Source of the DNA: Bryum argenteum
Lineage: Eukaryota; Streptophyta; Bryopsida; Bryales; Bryaceae
Reading direction: 5' to 3'
DNA: 64,000 nt
NCBI GenBank assembly: GCA_037043015.1
Contig: CM073321.1
Span: 40,568,420-40,632,419, forward strand
Of the stretch, positions 1 through 10,535 are shown piece after piece. A model generated the notes under the pieces. That model was not told the origin of the DNA. It worked only from the letters and a program-made list of their open reading frames with translations, and did not search any database. Numbering within the stretch: position 1 is the stretch's first letter; every line of letters starts with the position of its first letter. The position numbers were made by a program, and so were the translations under genes.

Positions 1-1130
1 CTGATTTTTATAAGTATTCAGTTTTTAAGTTTGTTATCATGAACTTAGTGAATAAAGAAGGCATACGAAATTGCAACATGGGCAACATTGAAAGTTGCAA
101 GGGTTTAGGGGCATGATGAAGATTAACAAATCGAAGAACTACACCAAAGAAGCCCGACCCCAACGACGACGATACGGAGGATGATGCTAACGACAACAAC
201 ACTGGAGGACCCGACATGTCACGACAATCTGATGGCCTAGGAGGACCCCGAGGAGATAGCGGCACTGGAGGATCGAGAAGCGATGCCGGTGCTGGCGGAG
301 CAGAGAAGTTGGCAGACCAGTCGGTACAGGCGGGCCCATGACACTGCCGCCTCCAGCAGCGCAGGTGGGGCAGGTAACTCAGTCGGCGCAACAAGCTTAG
401 CCGCAAGAGGCACCTCATCGGCACTCGATTCGGCCACCTTGACGGCTCCTTCTTCTTTGACGACGTCTGCACCACATACAACAACCAACCAGCCCCTTAT
501 CACGGTATAGACCACTGCAACATCGACCTACAGCGACCCCCTTTCACCAATCCCGACAGTGCCCTTCTTTCCACTTTTGCCCGAGCCTCCTTGCTAGTCC
601 GACCTGCAGGACGACTACCCGACTATCGGGGACCTGTTGGAGTTGCAGGACGACTTCTTGTTATTCAAGATCACCACACTTCGACAGGAAGAAATGAGGT
701 TGTACTCGCCCAACATGATCGAGTTATCTCCAATGCCTCGGGTTCACCTCCGACCAGAAAGTTTGGGCAAAACCTTTAGTGCCCAGCCACATCCAGCTTG
801 CCACTGCGTCACCCCGCTATCCGATGACGAGGAGCCTCGCCCGCGGTCAACCTCCAGGGTGCTTCATCCGACACTGGTCGACTTCCCATTGCCGGAAACG
901 ACTAACCGCCGAGCCCGCAGATTGACGACACCTTCCACGGGGAAACTGAAGGCACCACCATCGTTACCCTCGACCGATCGACAGCCCATTAATTCCAATT
1001 CTCCTCCACCAGCGGTTGACTTTTCGGTTTTCTTGAACTGACCGATTGAGTGGCTGATAGTTGCTCGGGCCCACTTAAAAGGTCCTTAGTTTCCGTCCAC
1101 AGGGGTGTACTTGGCTTAGAGGGAGGGCAA
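1..1130 (+). mobile_element. 3' internal part of an LTR retrotransposon
   Basis: This stretch leads directly into a purine-rich tract (AGAGGGAGGGC, about 1118-1129) followed by the TG of a long terminal repeat at 1131, the usual order at the 3' end of an LTR retrotransposon. Plus-strand open frames (283-510, 591-779, 637-1041) are short, rich in Pro, Ser, Thr and Arg, and show no gag, protease, reverse transcriptase or integrase motif I can recognise. They are probably decayed coding sequence or a non-coding spacer after pol. The 5' part of the element lies outside the window. Confidence 0.5.
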
Positions 1131-1732
1131 TGTTAACCGAATATTCTCCGAATATCCGCTTAGGCTAAATTTGGCTAGTCGAAACCTAGTCAATAGTGGA
1201 TCTGGTTGATATCTTGTTGATATCCGGTACAAAGTTTGAGAGATAGGCAAGTCTATGCATACCCGACGTAGGCAGCCGACCAATCAACCAACAGTGCAGG
1301 TCAACTGACTAGGCCGACCCCACCAGATCGGGTAGACCAGGTCTAACACAGTGTTAGGCCTGGGACTATGTGTACTCCCCTTCTTGTATAGAGGGGCATT
1401 GCTCTTCATTTCATATTATGTTCTCCTTCCTTCCTCTTGCTTGTACCTTCAGTCGACTTTGTCTTGTATGTTGTGCGCCAGTTCGGGTTCAATTATTGCA
1501 TTAATAGGAGGTTAGGAAGGAACAAGATACTCGACAGTAGTAGAACTTGACCTGTCTCCTCTGCTAAAAGTCGACTAGGTTTCTGCTTTCTATTCAATTG
1601 TAGGTACTTAGAGATACGGATCCTCTTTCGACAATTCGATCAAACCGTCAGTTGACTCGACCTATCGCTGCTGTCTAGTCGAGTCTCCTAGCAAAACTAA
1701 TTAAGAGTTGTCAGTAGAAACCGTCCTTAACA
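1131..1732 (+). repeat. 3' long terminal repeat, TGTTAA...TTAACA
   Basis: The repeat begins TGTTAACCGAA just after a polypurine tract and ends CCTTAACA, so its termini form a short inverted repeat (TGTTAA/TTAACA). Its length of 602 bp is ordinary for an LTR. The middle (about 1360-1420) has the TGTACTCC...TGTATAGAGGGGC pattern often seen around R and polyadenylation regions. Immediately after 1732 the sequence changes to the minus-strand ParB/Srx-like frame, so the element inserted into that gene. The matching upstream target duplication (expected TGCGC) is outside the window, so the right edge is inferred from the terminus and the frame. Confidence 0.65.
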
Positions 1733-3470
1733 TGCGCTTTAGGGCTAACCACATATTCCTACACGCAACTACCTGGTTTCCTGATGAAGGTTGCGCATAG
1801 TTTAGGTGGTTGGTGATGTTGTAGAACCTTGAGATCGCCCAAAGTTCAGCGGTATTCATAGTCCAGATGATGTAGGCATTCCATTTGCGGATCTTATTGG
1901 GCCAAACCCCTCCACATCCTTCATTCTAGAGCTCTTTGGATGCCCAAATGCTATGTTGCTTGTTGATGATCACGAACTTTTCGTCCTTGATCTCATCCCA
2001 ATCTTTGGGCTTTCTCTTCAAGAGCTTCATTTTGGCATCCACTGGAGTCAGGCACATTTTTTGTGTTTGCTTGACATCGATTATCCGAAAAAGTTCTCTT
2101 GCGACTCCTTGAACCATGTCCTTCTGTAGCGTTTGGATAACATACTGATCCTTTGCCGGTATGCATTGATCGATATCTACCTCCATCGCTTTCATATTCA
2201 GCAGGAAGCAGTGCTTGTGATTATCCCTGAACTCCTTTTATAAGTTCGCGGTTTTCTCGAACTCCTGCAATTTCTCCTCAAAAATCCCGCTTTAGTTGTC
2301 ACTTTTGTTGAGGCTCACCCTGAACTTCCAGTAGTTTTAGTCGGTACTACTGCAGTACATGTTTCGGCGATTGCTTTTCAACACTTGCGACTCGAGAAGG
2401 AGGAGCTTCGTTTGAAGAAGGAGGAGATCTCTTCTGTCCCTCAAATCAAGGGTGACTCGGCATTTCTCCACTGCCTCCGGATCTACGAGGGGTGGACGCC
2501 AGGTTTTGGCGGGATTTTGACGCACCCCGATTCGATTGCACTCGTATTCGTCGGGCAGCGGGTTCCAAACGGACGTTAGCCACATCATATTGGTCGATTG
2601 TTTGGAAGATCCTCATAAGTCGATTTGTGTTTGCCTTTGGAGAGCCACTACGCTAGCTCACATATCCCAACTTGATGAATTTAGTATTTAGGGAGGCCAT
2701 GTCACACCCCTCAAAGTACGTCATGAGGTCCTAAATGTCGAATCTCCCATGCTCCTTTCTTGTATCTAAGACCAAGGTTGTCATATCGGGCGTGTTGAGG
2801 TAATGGGGCGGGCAAAACGGGCGTACGAGTTGTTCCGGACGGACGGGCGTGCCGCCCACCTTGATTGTAGGGGGTGTGTAATTTTTCGTGGGTAACAAAC
2901 TTTGCAGTAAAAAGCGTATGTGGCGTTCCACGCGGCCCCTACGCGGCGGCCAAGTGGCTTAGATTTCACCTAAACCCTTGCCACGTCGTCGTTTTTTTAC
3001 CTAAACTAAAAGTCAACAGCCGTTTGACCCTATCGGGCGAGCCACAACTCAATCGGACAGACAAGGCGGACGGACCGGCAGGCGGCATGCCCGCCCGGTA
3101 TGACAACCTTGTCTGAGACAATAGAGTGGCATTGATCCTGCTCGATTCCATTGTCGTCCACTGCATAGGGCATGATGACGATGTAGATGTCTCTGTGGCA
3201 CTCGATAATGGTTTTCTTCTCGTTGAGATTCCAAGGAAGATATGTATTTCATTCATTTGCCCAGTAGCAAATGAACACGAAATTCTTGAAACGGTTGACT
3301 CCGAAATTCCATGTTTGAATGTGTGGCCTGAACTGCTAGAGATCTATGTATGTTTCGTCTACTTCTTCAAAAAGTGGCTCCTTTGACGGCGGATTATCGA
3401 ATGGCTCGAGGTGATGCAGAGTGATTTTGCCATTTTTTGGTTCTGAAAGCGGAATCAGAAATTTGGGTAA
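1733..3470 (-). pseudogene. ParB/Srx-like domain protein, decayed and interrupted
   Basis: On the minus strand, one protein can be followed through several stops. The N-terminal part (3470 down to 3112) includes ...YIVIMPYAVDDNGIEQDQC... The middle (2772-2590) includes RKEHGRFDI and LMTYFEGCDMASLNTKF. The C-terminal part (2195-1733) has VQGVARELFRIIDV, then the ParB/sulfiredoxin-like signature KFVIINKQHSIWASKEL, then KWNAYIIWTM and FYNITNHLNYAQPS. The GQH-type motif (here KQH) plus a following Ala-Ser-Lys-Glu helix is what suggests a ParB/Srx fold; this is motif recognition, not a search. A hAT-type MITE (2773-3111) splits the gene, and joining across it restores the frame. The LTR at 1131-1732 removes the C-terminus. 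In-frame stops (for example at 1926-1928) make it non-functional. The function of the family in plants is unknown to me. Confidence 0.5.
2773..3111. mobile_element. hAT-type MITE with 8-bp target duplication
   Basis: The 339-bp element has inverted ends: CAAGGTTGTCATATCGGGCG at the left, and at the right CCGGTATGACAACCTTG, whose complement begins CAAGGTTGTCATACCGG. It is flanked by TCTAAGAC (2765-2772) and TCTGAGAC (3112-3119), an 8-bp target duplication with one mismatch, as expected for the hAT superfamily. The inside is GC-rich near both ends (GGGCGGGC, GGCGGACGGACC) and has no coding capacity, so it is non-autonomous. It sits inside the minus-strand ParB/Srx-like pseudogene, and its removal with one duplication copy rejoins the reading frame. 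A related terminus occurs at 59584-59693. Confidence 0.82.
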
Positions 3471-3494
3471 GAAGTTTCATTGCTACACTACTCT

Positions 3495-4205
3495 AGCTCT
3501 TATCGACTCGACGATATCAACGTCATAGTATACTCCTCATGATTTTCTAAGCAGGTAATTGTCGACTTAGTGATAAAATCTCCTGAACTCTTGGAGCAAT
3601 GAAAGAGAAAATTCCACTTTAATCTTTTCTTGAAAGATACTATCACAAAAATGTGGAAGTACTATTATTTTGTTTCCGTATTCCTCCCAGCTAGCTATCG
3701 TCGGCTTGACAATACTAACGTCGTATCAATACATTGCCTGTTTCTTAGGGTGAAGTATCGTTGACTCGACGATACGGGTTATTGATTTTACTCTTTTATG
3801 AAATTGAATTTCTCTCAGATTCTTCTGATACATACAGTGTTCATCACATTTTCACTTGTAGCATAACTTATTGTCGGCCCAACGATACTACTGTTGTCTC
3901 GTTTATGTAAGTCCTCACGAATAGTAAGATTATGATCGTGCCGACGATAACAATGGTGTCACCATAATGTATAGTACGGTGATCGTTGGCTCGACGATAA
4001 CTTCCGTACTTGTTTCTCTGCAGGAGCAGTTTGATCCTTTATTGCGTCAATTTACCGGAGTACTTACCTTATGTATCCTAGTGTCGTCAACCCGGCGATA
4101 GTGTCATTCTCCCCTCAAGCATATTTATTTCTTTTCAGCGGGCAGATTTCTAATACGTCTCTAATTTGTATATTATGTTGTTGTATCGTTGAGGCGACGA
4201 TACTG
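3495..4205. repeat. Dispersed palindrome array, TATCGTYGRCTCGACGATA type
   Basis: About nine imperfect palindromes of about 20 bp occur at irregular spacing of 40-140 bp, near 3501, 3560, 3695, 3754, 3867, 3929, 3980, 4080 and 4181. The best copy, at 3754-3774, contains TATCGTTGACTCGACGATA. Copies vary mainly in the central 3-5 bases. The DNA between them is AT-rich and unrelated from gap to gap. The array lies upstream (5') of the minus-strand ParB/Srx-like pseudogene. It could be subterminal transposase-binding sites or partition-like sites. It is not CRISPR: the units are self-palindromic and degenerate, and the gaps are unequal. Confidence 0.75.
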
Positions 4206-6070
4206 ACTGAAGATAATATAACCTATGAATTTCAATGTAGTTAGGAGAATTGGGACTCGTTTTCAGAAACTCTACCGACTACACATTAGTTACCTTGTAC
4301 TTAATGTTTGTTTTGTCTTGTTGATCTTGAGGATGTCTAGAACCCGGAAAATATTTGAATTCGGAGCTGTCGGTAGAAGAATACACTGTTAGCGCTTCCT
4401 ATCAACAACATTTGTGTCAGAATACTATAATTTAGAATAGATTCCGAATCTTAAGCTTACACATTGACAATCAGACCTCCCTAAATTCTAAACCGGAGAA
4501 TGTAAGCCTTCAATTCTGAGTAAAAACACAACGGGAACCGAACTATAAAATTGAAAGTGCTGATTGATGGACTACAACGGAAACAATATGAAAATCTCTA
4601 ATGCAATTCAAGATTTGTGCTCAAACCTCATAGAGAAACGAGTCACTGGGTTTTAAGCTTCACTAGCAAAAAGATGAAATAAAATAACCTAAGTAAAAAG
4701 CATTTTGGACGTACCTCCTGCTCAAAATGTAGAAACCCTAAAAGTGTTGCAACTCCAAGCTCCAGCTTTGCCAATACGCTTCGTTTGAAACTTCACAGCT
4801 AAACACATTGTAGTGCGCTGTAGCGCACAAAAACCACCGTGGAGTAGCAACACCGTAATGCATCCATATACACTGTAGCGCGCTACGAAGAGGAGAGTGC
4901 TATTCTATCAGGCAGGACAGGAGGCGCAACTCAACACACGAAGTCAGAGGACGCACGCAGCTCCAAATCCTCATAACTTTACACAGATAAACAATGCCAA
5001 AAGAGACTAGCTGCAACACAAGCTCAAACACGACCTGCAACACGACGAGCTCAAAACAAACAACAAATAACGAACAACATTGAGCTGAAACATGACGATG
5101 GAGAAGACGCATGCAACGAGGGCAATGGGCATGGTCATATGGGCAATATATTTTTAGAAATTCTTATGTGCATGGGCATGGTCAAAATAAATTCAAAAAA
5201 GTCACATTCTTTTTAAAATAAACTCACATTGTTGTTCTAAAATAAATTTAGAACTCAAAATTATGCTTTTGGTTTGGTTGGTGTTCATTTCAATTCTAAG
5301 TTTTGTTACGTTCTAGAAAACTAATCGCTTTTGCACGAAGTTTTGTATTCTACGTTCAAGTTTTGAAAGTTTGTTGGTACTAATTTTCGGCTAGTAGATA
5401 TTCAACGTCCTTTTCTAAATTTCTTGGAAATTTTTTAATGTTCCAATGAACCAAAATATATTCATGATGAATTTATTTGGTAGAAATGTAGTATTAAATT
5501 GAATATGAAGCATACTTGCTATCGTCATTTTATTCTAGTTTTCGTCTATGCTACTTGTTTCTAGTTTTTGTCCTCAATATCAAAAAAATAATGCTCAAAA
5601 TATTTCTTTCAAATTTAGATTTCCGAATTTCTAAAGATGGTTTTAATTAAGGATATTTTTGGACATGTAATTCGTAATTCATTATAATGGGAATATTCAG
5701 ATTATCATCAAAGAACATATTTCGTTAAAGTGAGAATAGTTCTATTAGTATCAACCCAAATCCGGCAAAAAGGACTTCATCTAGAGCTAAACTGCAAACT
5801 AGGAAAATCACATCTCTGGAATATAAGAAAAACATCCCATTAAAACAAGAGACTCAACTATATTGAGAACACTTTTTTAGAACGGTCAAAACACATTCAA
5901 TATCCAATCTAAAAGGAACAACAATCTCAATGTCAAATACTAAATATAGTTTCAAATATAAGATTCTATTTAAAGTAACAGTTACAATAGGGTGTCGAAA
6001 TAAACAAACTTACATCAAACTACAAATCTAATTGTGCCCATAACGAGTGAAACTCTAAACAACTTCAATA
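4206..6070. other. AT-rich stretch without recognised gene
   Basis: I see no coding frame with recognisable content. A small GC island at 4800-4890 holds two related palindromic strings (TAGTGCGCTGTAGCGCAC near 4810 and GTAGCGCGCTAC near 4875). The minus-strand open frame at 4900-5112 is probably chance. The remainder is AT-rich with short poly-A/T runs. Confidence 0.5.
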
Positions 6071-6074
6071 TAAA

Positions 6075-6191
6075 TTAAGCTCTGACTGAGCTAAAATCGA
6101 ATGCCAGAAAAGATCTGGAAGAGCCCTCGTCCTCTTCGTCCTCGATAACAGCTAAAGCCACGATTGACTATTTAGCTCGATTTGAGCTAAA
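6075..6191. repeat. Two TTAGCTCG...GAGCTAA palindromes at the 3' side of the DUF7869 gene
   Basis: TTAAGCTCTGACTGAGCTAA (about 6075-6094) and TTAGCTCGATTTGAGCTAA (6172-6190) match the repeat family that is dense at 9304-10500. Copies therefore lie on both sides of the DUF7869-type gene, few on the 3' side and many on the 5' side. That asymmetry is common for subterminal repeats of DNA transposons. Confidence 0.75.
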
Positions 6192-6199
6192 TAGCAATG

Positions 6200-9153
6200 T
6201 CTTGAATGATCTCAAATTTTATTCCTCCTCCGCCTCAAAACGCAGAATACTTTGTTTGATGATAGTAACCTATTGCTCAGATATTGAGATTGTTGGACGT
6301 TGAGAGCCATTTTTGGCATTAGATTTCCATGACGTAAAAGTAGCACCTGCATAAAGCCAAACCGGGTCCTGGCTGTCATCAAAAACCCATTTGAAATTCT
6401 TCTGCGTGTTCCAACCGACATAGGTATCTTGAACAGCAACGCGCTTGCTAAAAGGTTTAAAACATTGGATTTGAATACATCCCGGATTGTTGCGATCAAC
6501 ATCAAAATCGGCCAAAGATGTCGCAATCCAAAAAGGTCAAGCATCTCCATCTGCAAGACGTAAAGCCAAAAAGTATTCAGCAAAAACATCTCAACCAATG
6601 CGAAATGACTCTCTTGCTTTATCACACAAGCGGCCAATAAAATGGGTATCTTGCCCATATTCATCGCGTAATTTGCCTGTGTTAAGAAATTCTCGAGTCA
6701 AAGGTACTCAGCTCAAAGGCCAACAACCATTCTTCAAAGAAGAAGAAACCTCCATGGGCGTCACCAATGAAACATTAACTACCCGCCAATAGTGTAAAAC
6801 AGAATCGTGACGTCGTCGATATTCTCCAGACAGGTCTTGCGCACATGAAGTTTCCCACATCTTAATGAAACCTGATATGCCTTTTACAATTTCATCCAGA
6901 TTCTTAATAGAAATTGACGCTAAAGGCTTCATTTATCCCGTGGGCCTTATAGGCATAGCGATAATTGCATTTTCCTTCCACAATTTGATTCTTTCACATG
7001 CCGATGGAAGCCACTCATTGTCAGAACATAACATCTTGTACTTCATCATAGGCCAACCATTGTCATGTTTGAGAAACTTAAATTGTTGCCCTTCGGAATG
7101 ACCAACAAGAATTTTCTCTTTAGACGCAATGAAATCCTTGATATATTTCTTAAAATCAGGAATCTCCTCAATCAAATGAGGAATAACTGGAAGTGCCTTA
7201 GCGTCCGTAGATGACTTCATCAAAAGAGGAATTGTCAAATAGTCATTCTCTTTTAAGATTATACTACAACGTCAAAAAGAGCGTCAATATTTTGATAAGT
7301 ATGTCCAACCAAAAGAAAATTGACATAAATTTCACGGAACACGCCCATGTGTACCAGAAGGGACCAAAAGCAAAACATGAACCCGTATTTGTTATCAGAC
7401 GCGACGTTGTCAAGGTGAACATGTAAAACCGGAGGTAAGGATTCTGTAGTCACTCTTCACTCAATTTCATTTAAAATAGAGTTCAAACAAGCATCTTTTC
7501 CCGTAAGCAACGCCTCAAACAATGGATGCATTCTAGATCCAACAAAGAATGACTTGGAATGCGATATTGGAACCTGCTCTAGGTCTAGCAGAAGCTTCAG
7601 AATAGAACCAACACTGTGATTGCAATCACTTGGATAAATGTCAAGTCCGTAATGAGCATATCGAACATCTCAATGCCCATGAGCAATCATTCCGGTCAGA
7701 GCAATGGGAAGTTTCATTAACGCATTATTAGATTTTGTTTTATGAGAAAACGATGGACAAGCGGTCTTTGCACGATCCATCTTGTCATGGATAATGCAAA
7801 GAAAATCTTTGGGTCTTTGAATAGACAACAAGCGATTCGTTTAATAATACTCACGACGTGTTTGCTGATGGTCTAAGTAAAGTTTAAGCTTCTTGATCCA
7901 CATATTCTCTTCAGATGAATCTGGCACCATAGACTTGATCATAGTCTCAAGTTTATCGCACGTAGCGCATCGCGCAAAATTATCTCTGGGTGCTTTCTTG
8001 GAATACTCAGAGAATGATGCTTGCATAATCTTGCTAAGAGTGCTTTGGGTGATGAATTTCAACCCCATCCTCTCATTAATGAGATTAATATCCGGAATTA
8101 TATCTTTCCATTTGAAAGACGATGGTAATGAGTGTGAAACTACTTTCAACCCATTACTTAGCATCTTCGCTTTGTGCTGCATATGATCAGTTGCGTTATC
8201 AGTTAACACCTTAAGTGTTGCAGGAGCTTGCTTTACATGGAGTCGTGGTTTCTTTTATCCGACTATCCTGTGATGTTGAGCACGTAGCCGAGCAGCCACC
8301 TCCGCTTTCTTCCTGTAGAACGTAGCAAAAGGAATTCCAGTAATATTCTGCCACGCTTGAGCACAAATATCAATACCATCCGTTGACACCATCAGACTCC
8401 CGTCCGCAATTTGATGAAATGAATGATGTACATCAATCTTGAAGTTCGCCTTGAACTTAAAATTCAAAGATTTGTACATCTGCTTTCGCAAGGCCATAAT
8501 CTTTTGCCGGGGGAATGGCTGACAGCAATTCTTTTTGCAGCACGCCATACTTGCAACTATGTTGACGGACTCCGCTATTAATAATCGTTCTTCTCTCCTA
8601 GTTCAAAATATATGAGGACTTCTCTGTCCCAACGCATACGGACAAACTCCTTTCCTCTTCGGTTGATCACGTGCATAAACACCAATGTTGTATTGCTCGC
8701 GATGTAAATGATCAAATAAAGACCAACCTTCGTGATTGGCGTGCCTCAGGTCCCATTTCAATAACTGGAATATAGTATCCAAAGGCAAAAACTCTAAATC
8801 CAAGCACTTTACAATCTGAACAACTACTTGGTCTTCACTCAAAGGCTCGTCATCGGAGCCCACTACACAATTGGACCCCACACTTTGACAAATACCTTCC
8901 GCAACAATGGCCTCCCGAGGATTCAGTAGTGTTACAAATTTGGTTATCCATTTGCATCTCGGAAGTCTAGGACAATCCTTCAAACGATCCGGCAGAATGA
9001 GCTTAACAACTTCCAAATCGTAACGAGCAGAAAACAATTATGTTAAAGACGGAAGCAACATATACATCGAATGAAACAATGTCGTAGTAAATATATTACC
9101 TTTGATGAAATACTTCGGTTGTGCCAATCATCATCGGAAGTAGTAGTCAGCAT
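6200..9153 (-). pseudogene. DUF7869-type protein, decayed
   Basis: A possible first exon starts with ATG at 9153-9151 and runs to a donor at 9099 (AAAG|GTAATA). The rest is one long minus-strand frame with internal stops (for example 8255-8257 and 7841-7843). Recognisable blocks in order are: a Cys cluster MACCKKNCCQ (8548); a helix-turn-helix-like AWQNITGIPFATFYRKK; KKPRLHVKQAPATLKVL; DNFARCATCDKLE (about 7970); IIHDKMDRAKTACPSFSHKT (about 7770); LHVHLDNVASDNKYGF (about 7410); FLLVGHTYQNIDALF; then VGHSEGQQFKFL, GLSGFIKMWE-like and VQDTYVGWNTQKNFKW blocks at the C-terminus. These match my memory of the DUF7869 family of plants and algae. Three conserved acidic positions (HDKMD, HLDN, NIDALF) would suit an RNase H-like transposase fold, which is inference. 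Palindromes of one family flank the gene on both sides. Confidence 0.8.
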
Positions 9154-9303
9154 GTTGAGTGGTCACACCTTGAGTATGGCTGATAATAAGCTCTGTGTAT
9201 ATCATACACAACAATAAAAAAGATTTGAATATCTAATAGCGGAAAACAAGTCGCAATCATGAAACCTCAAACAAATCCTAGATGACAGATAATATGAGGA
9301 TGA

Positions 9304-10500
9304 TTAGCTCGAATCGAGCTAAAATTATATCACTATGAAGACAAGAATTTGGATATTAAGCTCGAACTGAGCTAATGCACCTAGGATTTACTAATACAAC
9401 AAAGAACCTACGAAAAGGATTGTGTATACAAACGGGCTCACATCTAGAACAAGCTTAGTCATACCTAAACAATATGAACGAGGTATTTAGCTCGACTTGA
9501 GCTAATTCTCCAGCTAATTACTAGCTAAGAATATATCTTCAAAATAGAATGTCAAATTACAATAATGCACTGGAGCTCAACTATCGCAAGATAAGAATAT
9601 AGCGGGACTACTATTTAGCTCGAGTCGAGCTAAAGTACACTACAAGACGGTGCTACAAAATAACTCTCCTAAAGCAAACTGACTCCTATGAAGCTACAAT
9701 ACCTTTTAGTTCGGATCGAGCTAAATATACCAACGTCCGGAAGGTCTGTTATACAAATGTAATAATTTCAACTAAATAGATCCTTGAATAACCATTTAGC
9801 TCGAGTCGAGCTAAAATAGTAATCAAAATCATCTGGTATGGCAACAACCATGTGGATGCTATTAAACAGGGCCATTTAGCTCGACTCAAGCTAAATTAAC
9901 GTTTGAAATCATCTTGAAAGCATAAAACTCAACGGATATTACTATACAGGACTCTATAGCTCGGCTCGAGCTAAATTATTGTTTGAAATCATCGGGGTTT
10001 ACTATAACTATATTGTTGTTATTATACAAGGCATTAGCTCGAATTGAGCTAAGTGGAGCTAGAGCGAATACTCTATTTAGCTCGACTCTAGCTAAATCCC
10101 TTCATACAGAGCTGAATCAGCTTTGGACTTAGCTCGACCCGAGCTAAACCCCATCCTATATTAATGGATAAGCTGCGGGATTAGCTCAACTCGAGCTATA
10201 TCTATGTGTAGATTTAGTGAACCACAAAGCTGGATAATAAGACAACTGTACATTTAGCATGGGTCGAGCTAATTCTATACACATGATAATGGCATTGCTG
10301 TAAATTTAGATCGGGTCGATCTTAGTGCCGAAGAATAGTGCTGAATAATAATGGCACTGCTAGATATTTAGATCGAGTTGAGCTAAGTGTCCAAAAATAG
10401 TGTTGAATTATAATGGCACTACTCGGGATTTAGCTCAAGTTGAGCTAATTTCCTACGTAAATTATGACACTGCTAGGGACTTAGCTCGAGTCAAGCTATT
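9304..10500. repeat. Dispersed palindrome array, TTAGCTCGANTCGAGCTAA type
   Basis: About nineteen copies of a 19-bp palindrome occur at roughly 9304, 9357, 9487, 9615, 9706, 9796, 9876, 9955, 10034, 10077, 10128, 10182, 10252, 10305, 10367, 10427 and 10480. A further copy at 25119-25138 was separated from them by the CACTA insertion. The best copies read TTAGCTCGAGTCGAGCTAA. Spacing varies from about 43 to 130 bp and the gaps are unrelated AT-rich DNA. Copies at 10305 and 10367 carry a shared GCTC-to-GATC change, suggesting local duplication. The array is directly upstream of the DUF7869-type gene (ATG 9153, minus). Confidence 0.88.
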
Positions 10501-10532
10501 TGCTCAAGCGTAGTGCTGAACTTCTTGCTAAT

Positions 10533-10535
10533 TTA
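10533..10535. other. CACTA target-site duplication, left (TTA)
   Basis: TTA immediately precedes the CACTA terminus at 10536 and is repeated at 25122-25124 right after the other terminus. CACTA elements make 3-bp duplications. Removing 10536-25121 and one TTA gives ATTTAGCTCGCATTGAGCTA, a normal member of the surrounding palindrome family, so the empty site is directly readable. Confidence 0.93.

Noticed and set aside
8..484. A 158-codon minus-strand frame at the window start
   Set aside because: It is low-complexity (Leu/Pro/Ser/Arg-rich), overlaps plus-strand frames of the retrotransposon end, and has no recognised motif.
4900..5112. A small hydrophobic minus-strand protein
   Set aside because: Seventy codons in an AT-rich gap without any supporting feature; likely chance.
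9304..10500. A CRISPR-like array
   Set aside because: The repeated units are self-palindromic, vary in sequence, and have gaps of about 43-130 bp in a plant-type nuclear context. No cas-like gene is present.
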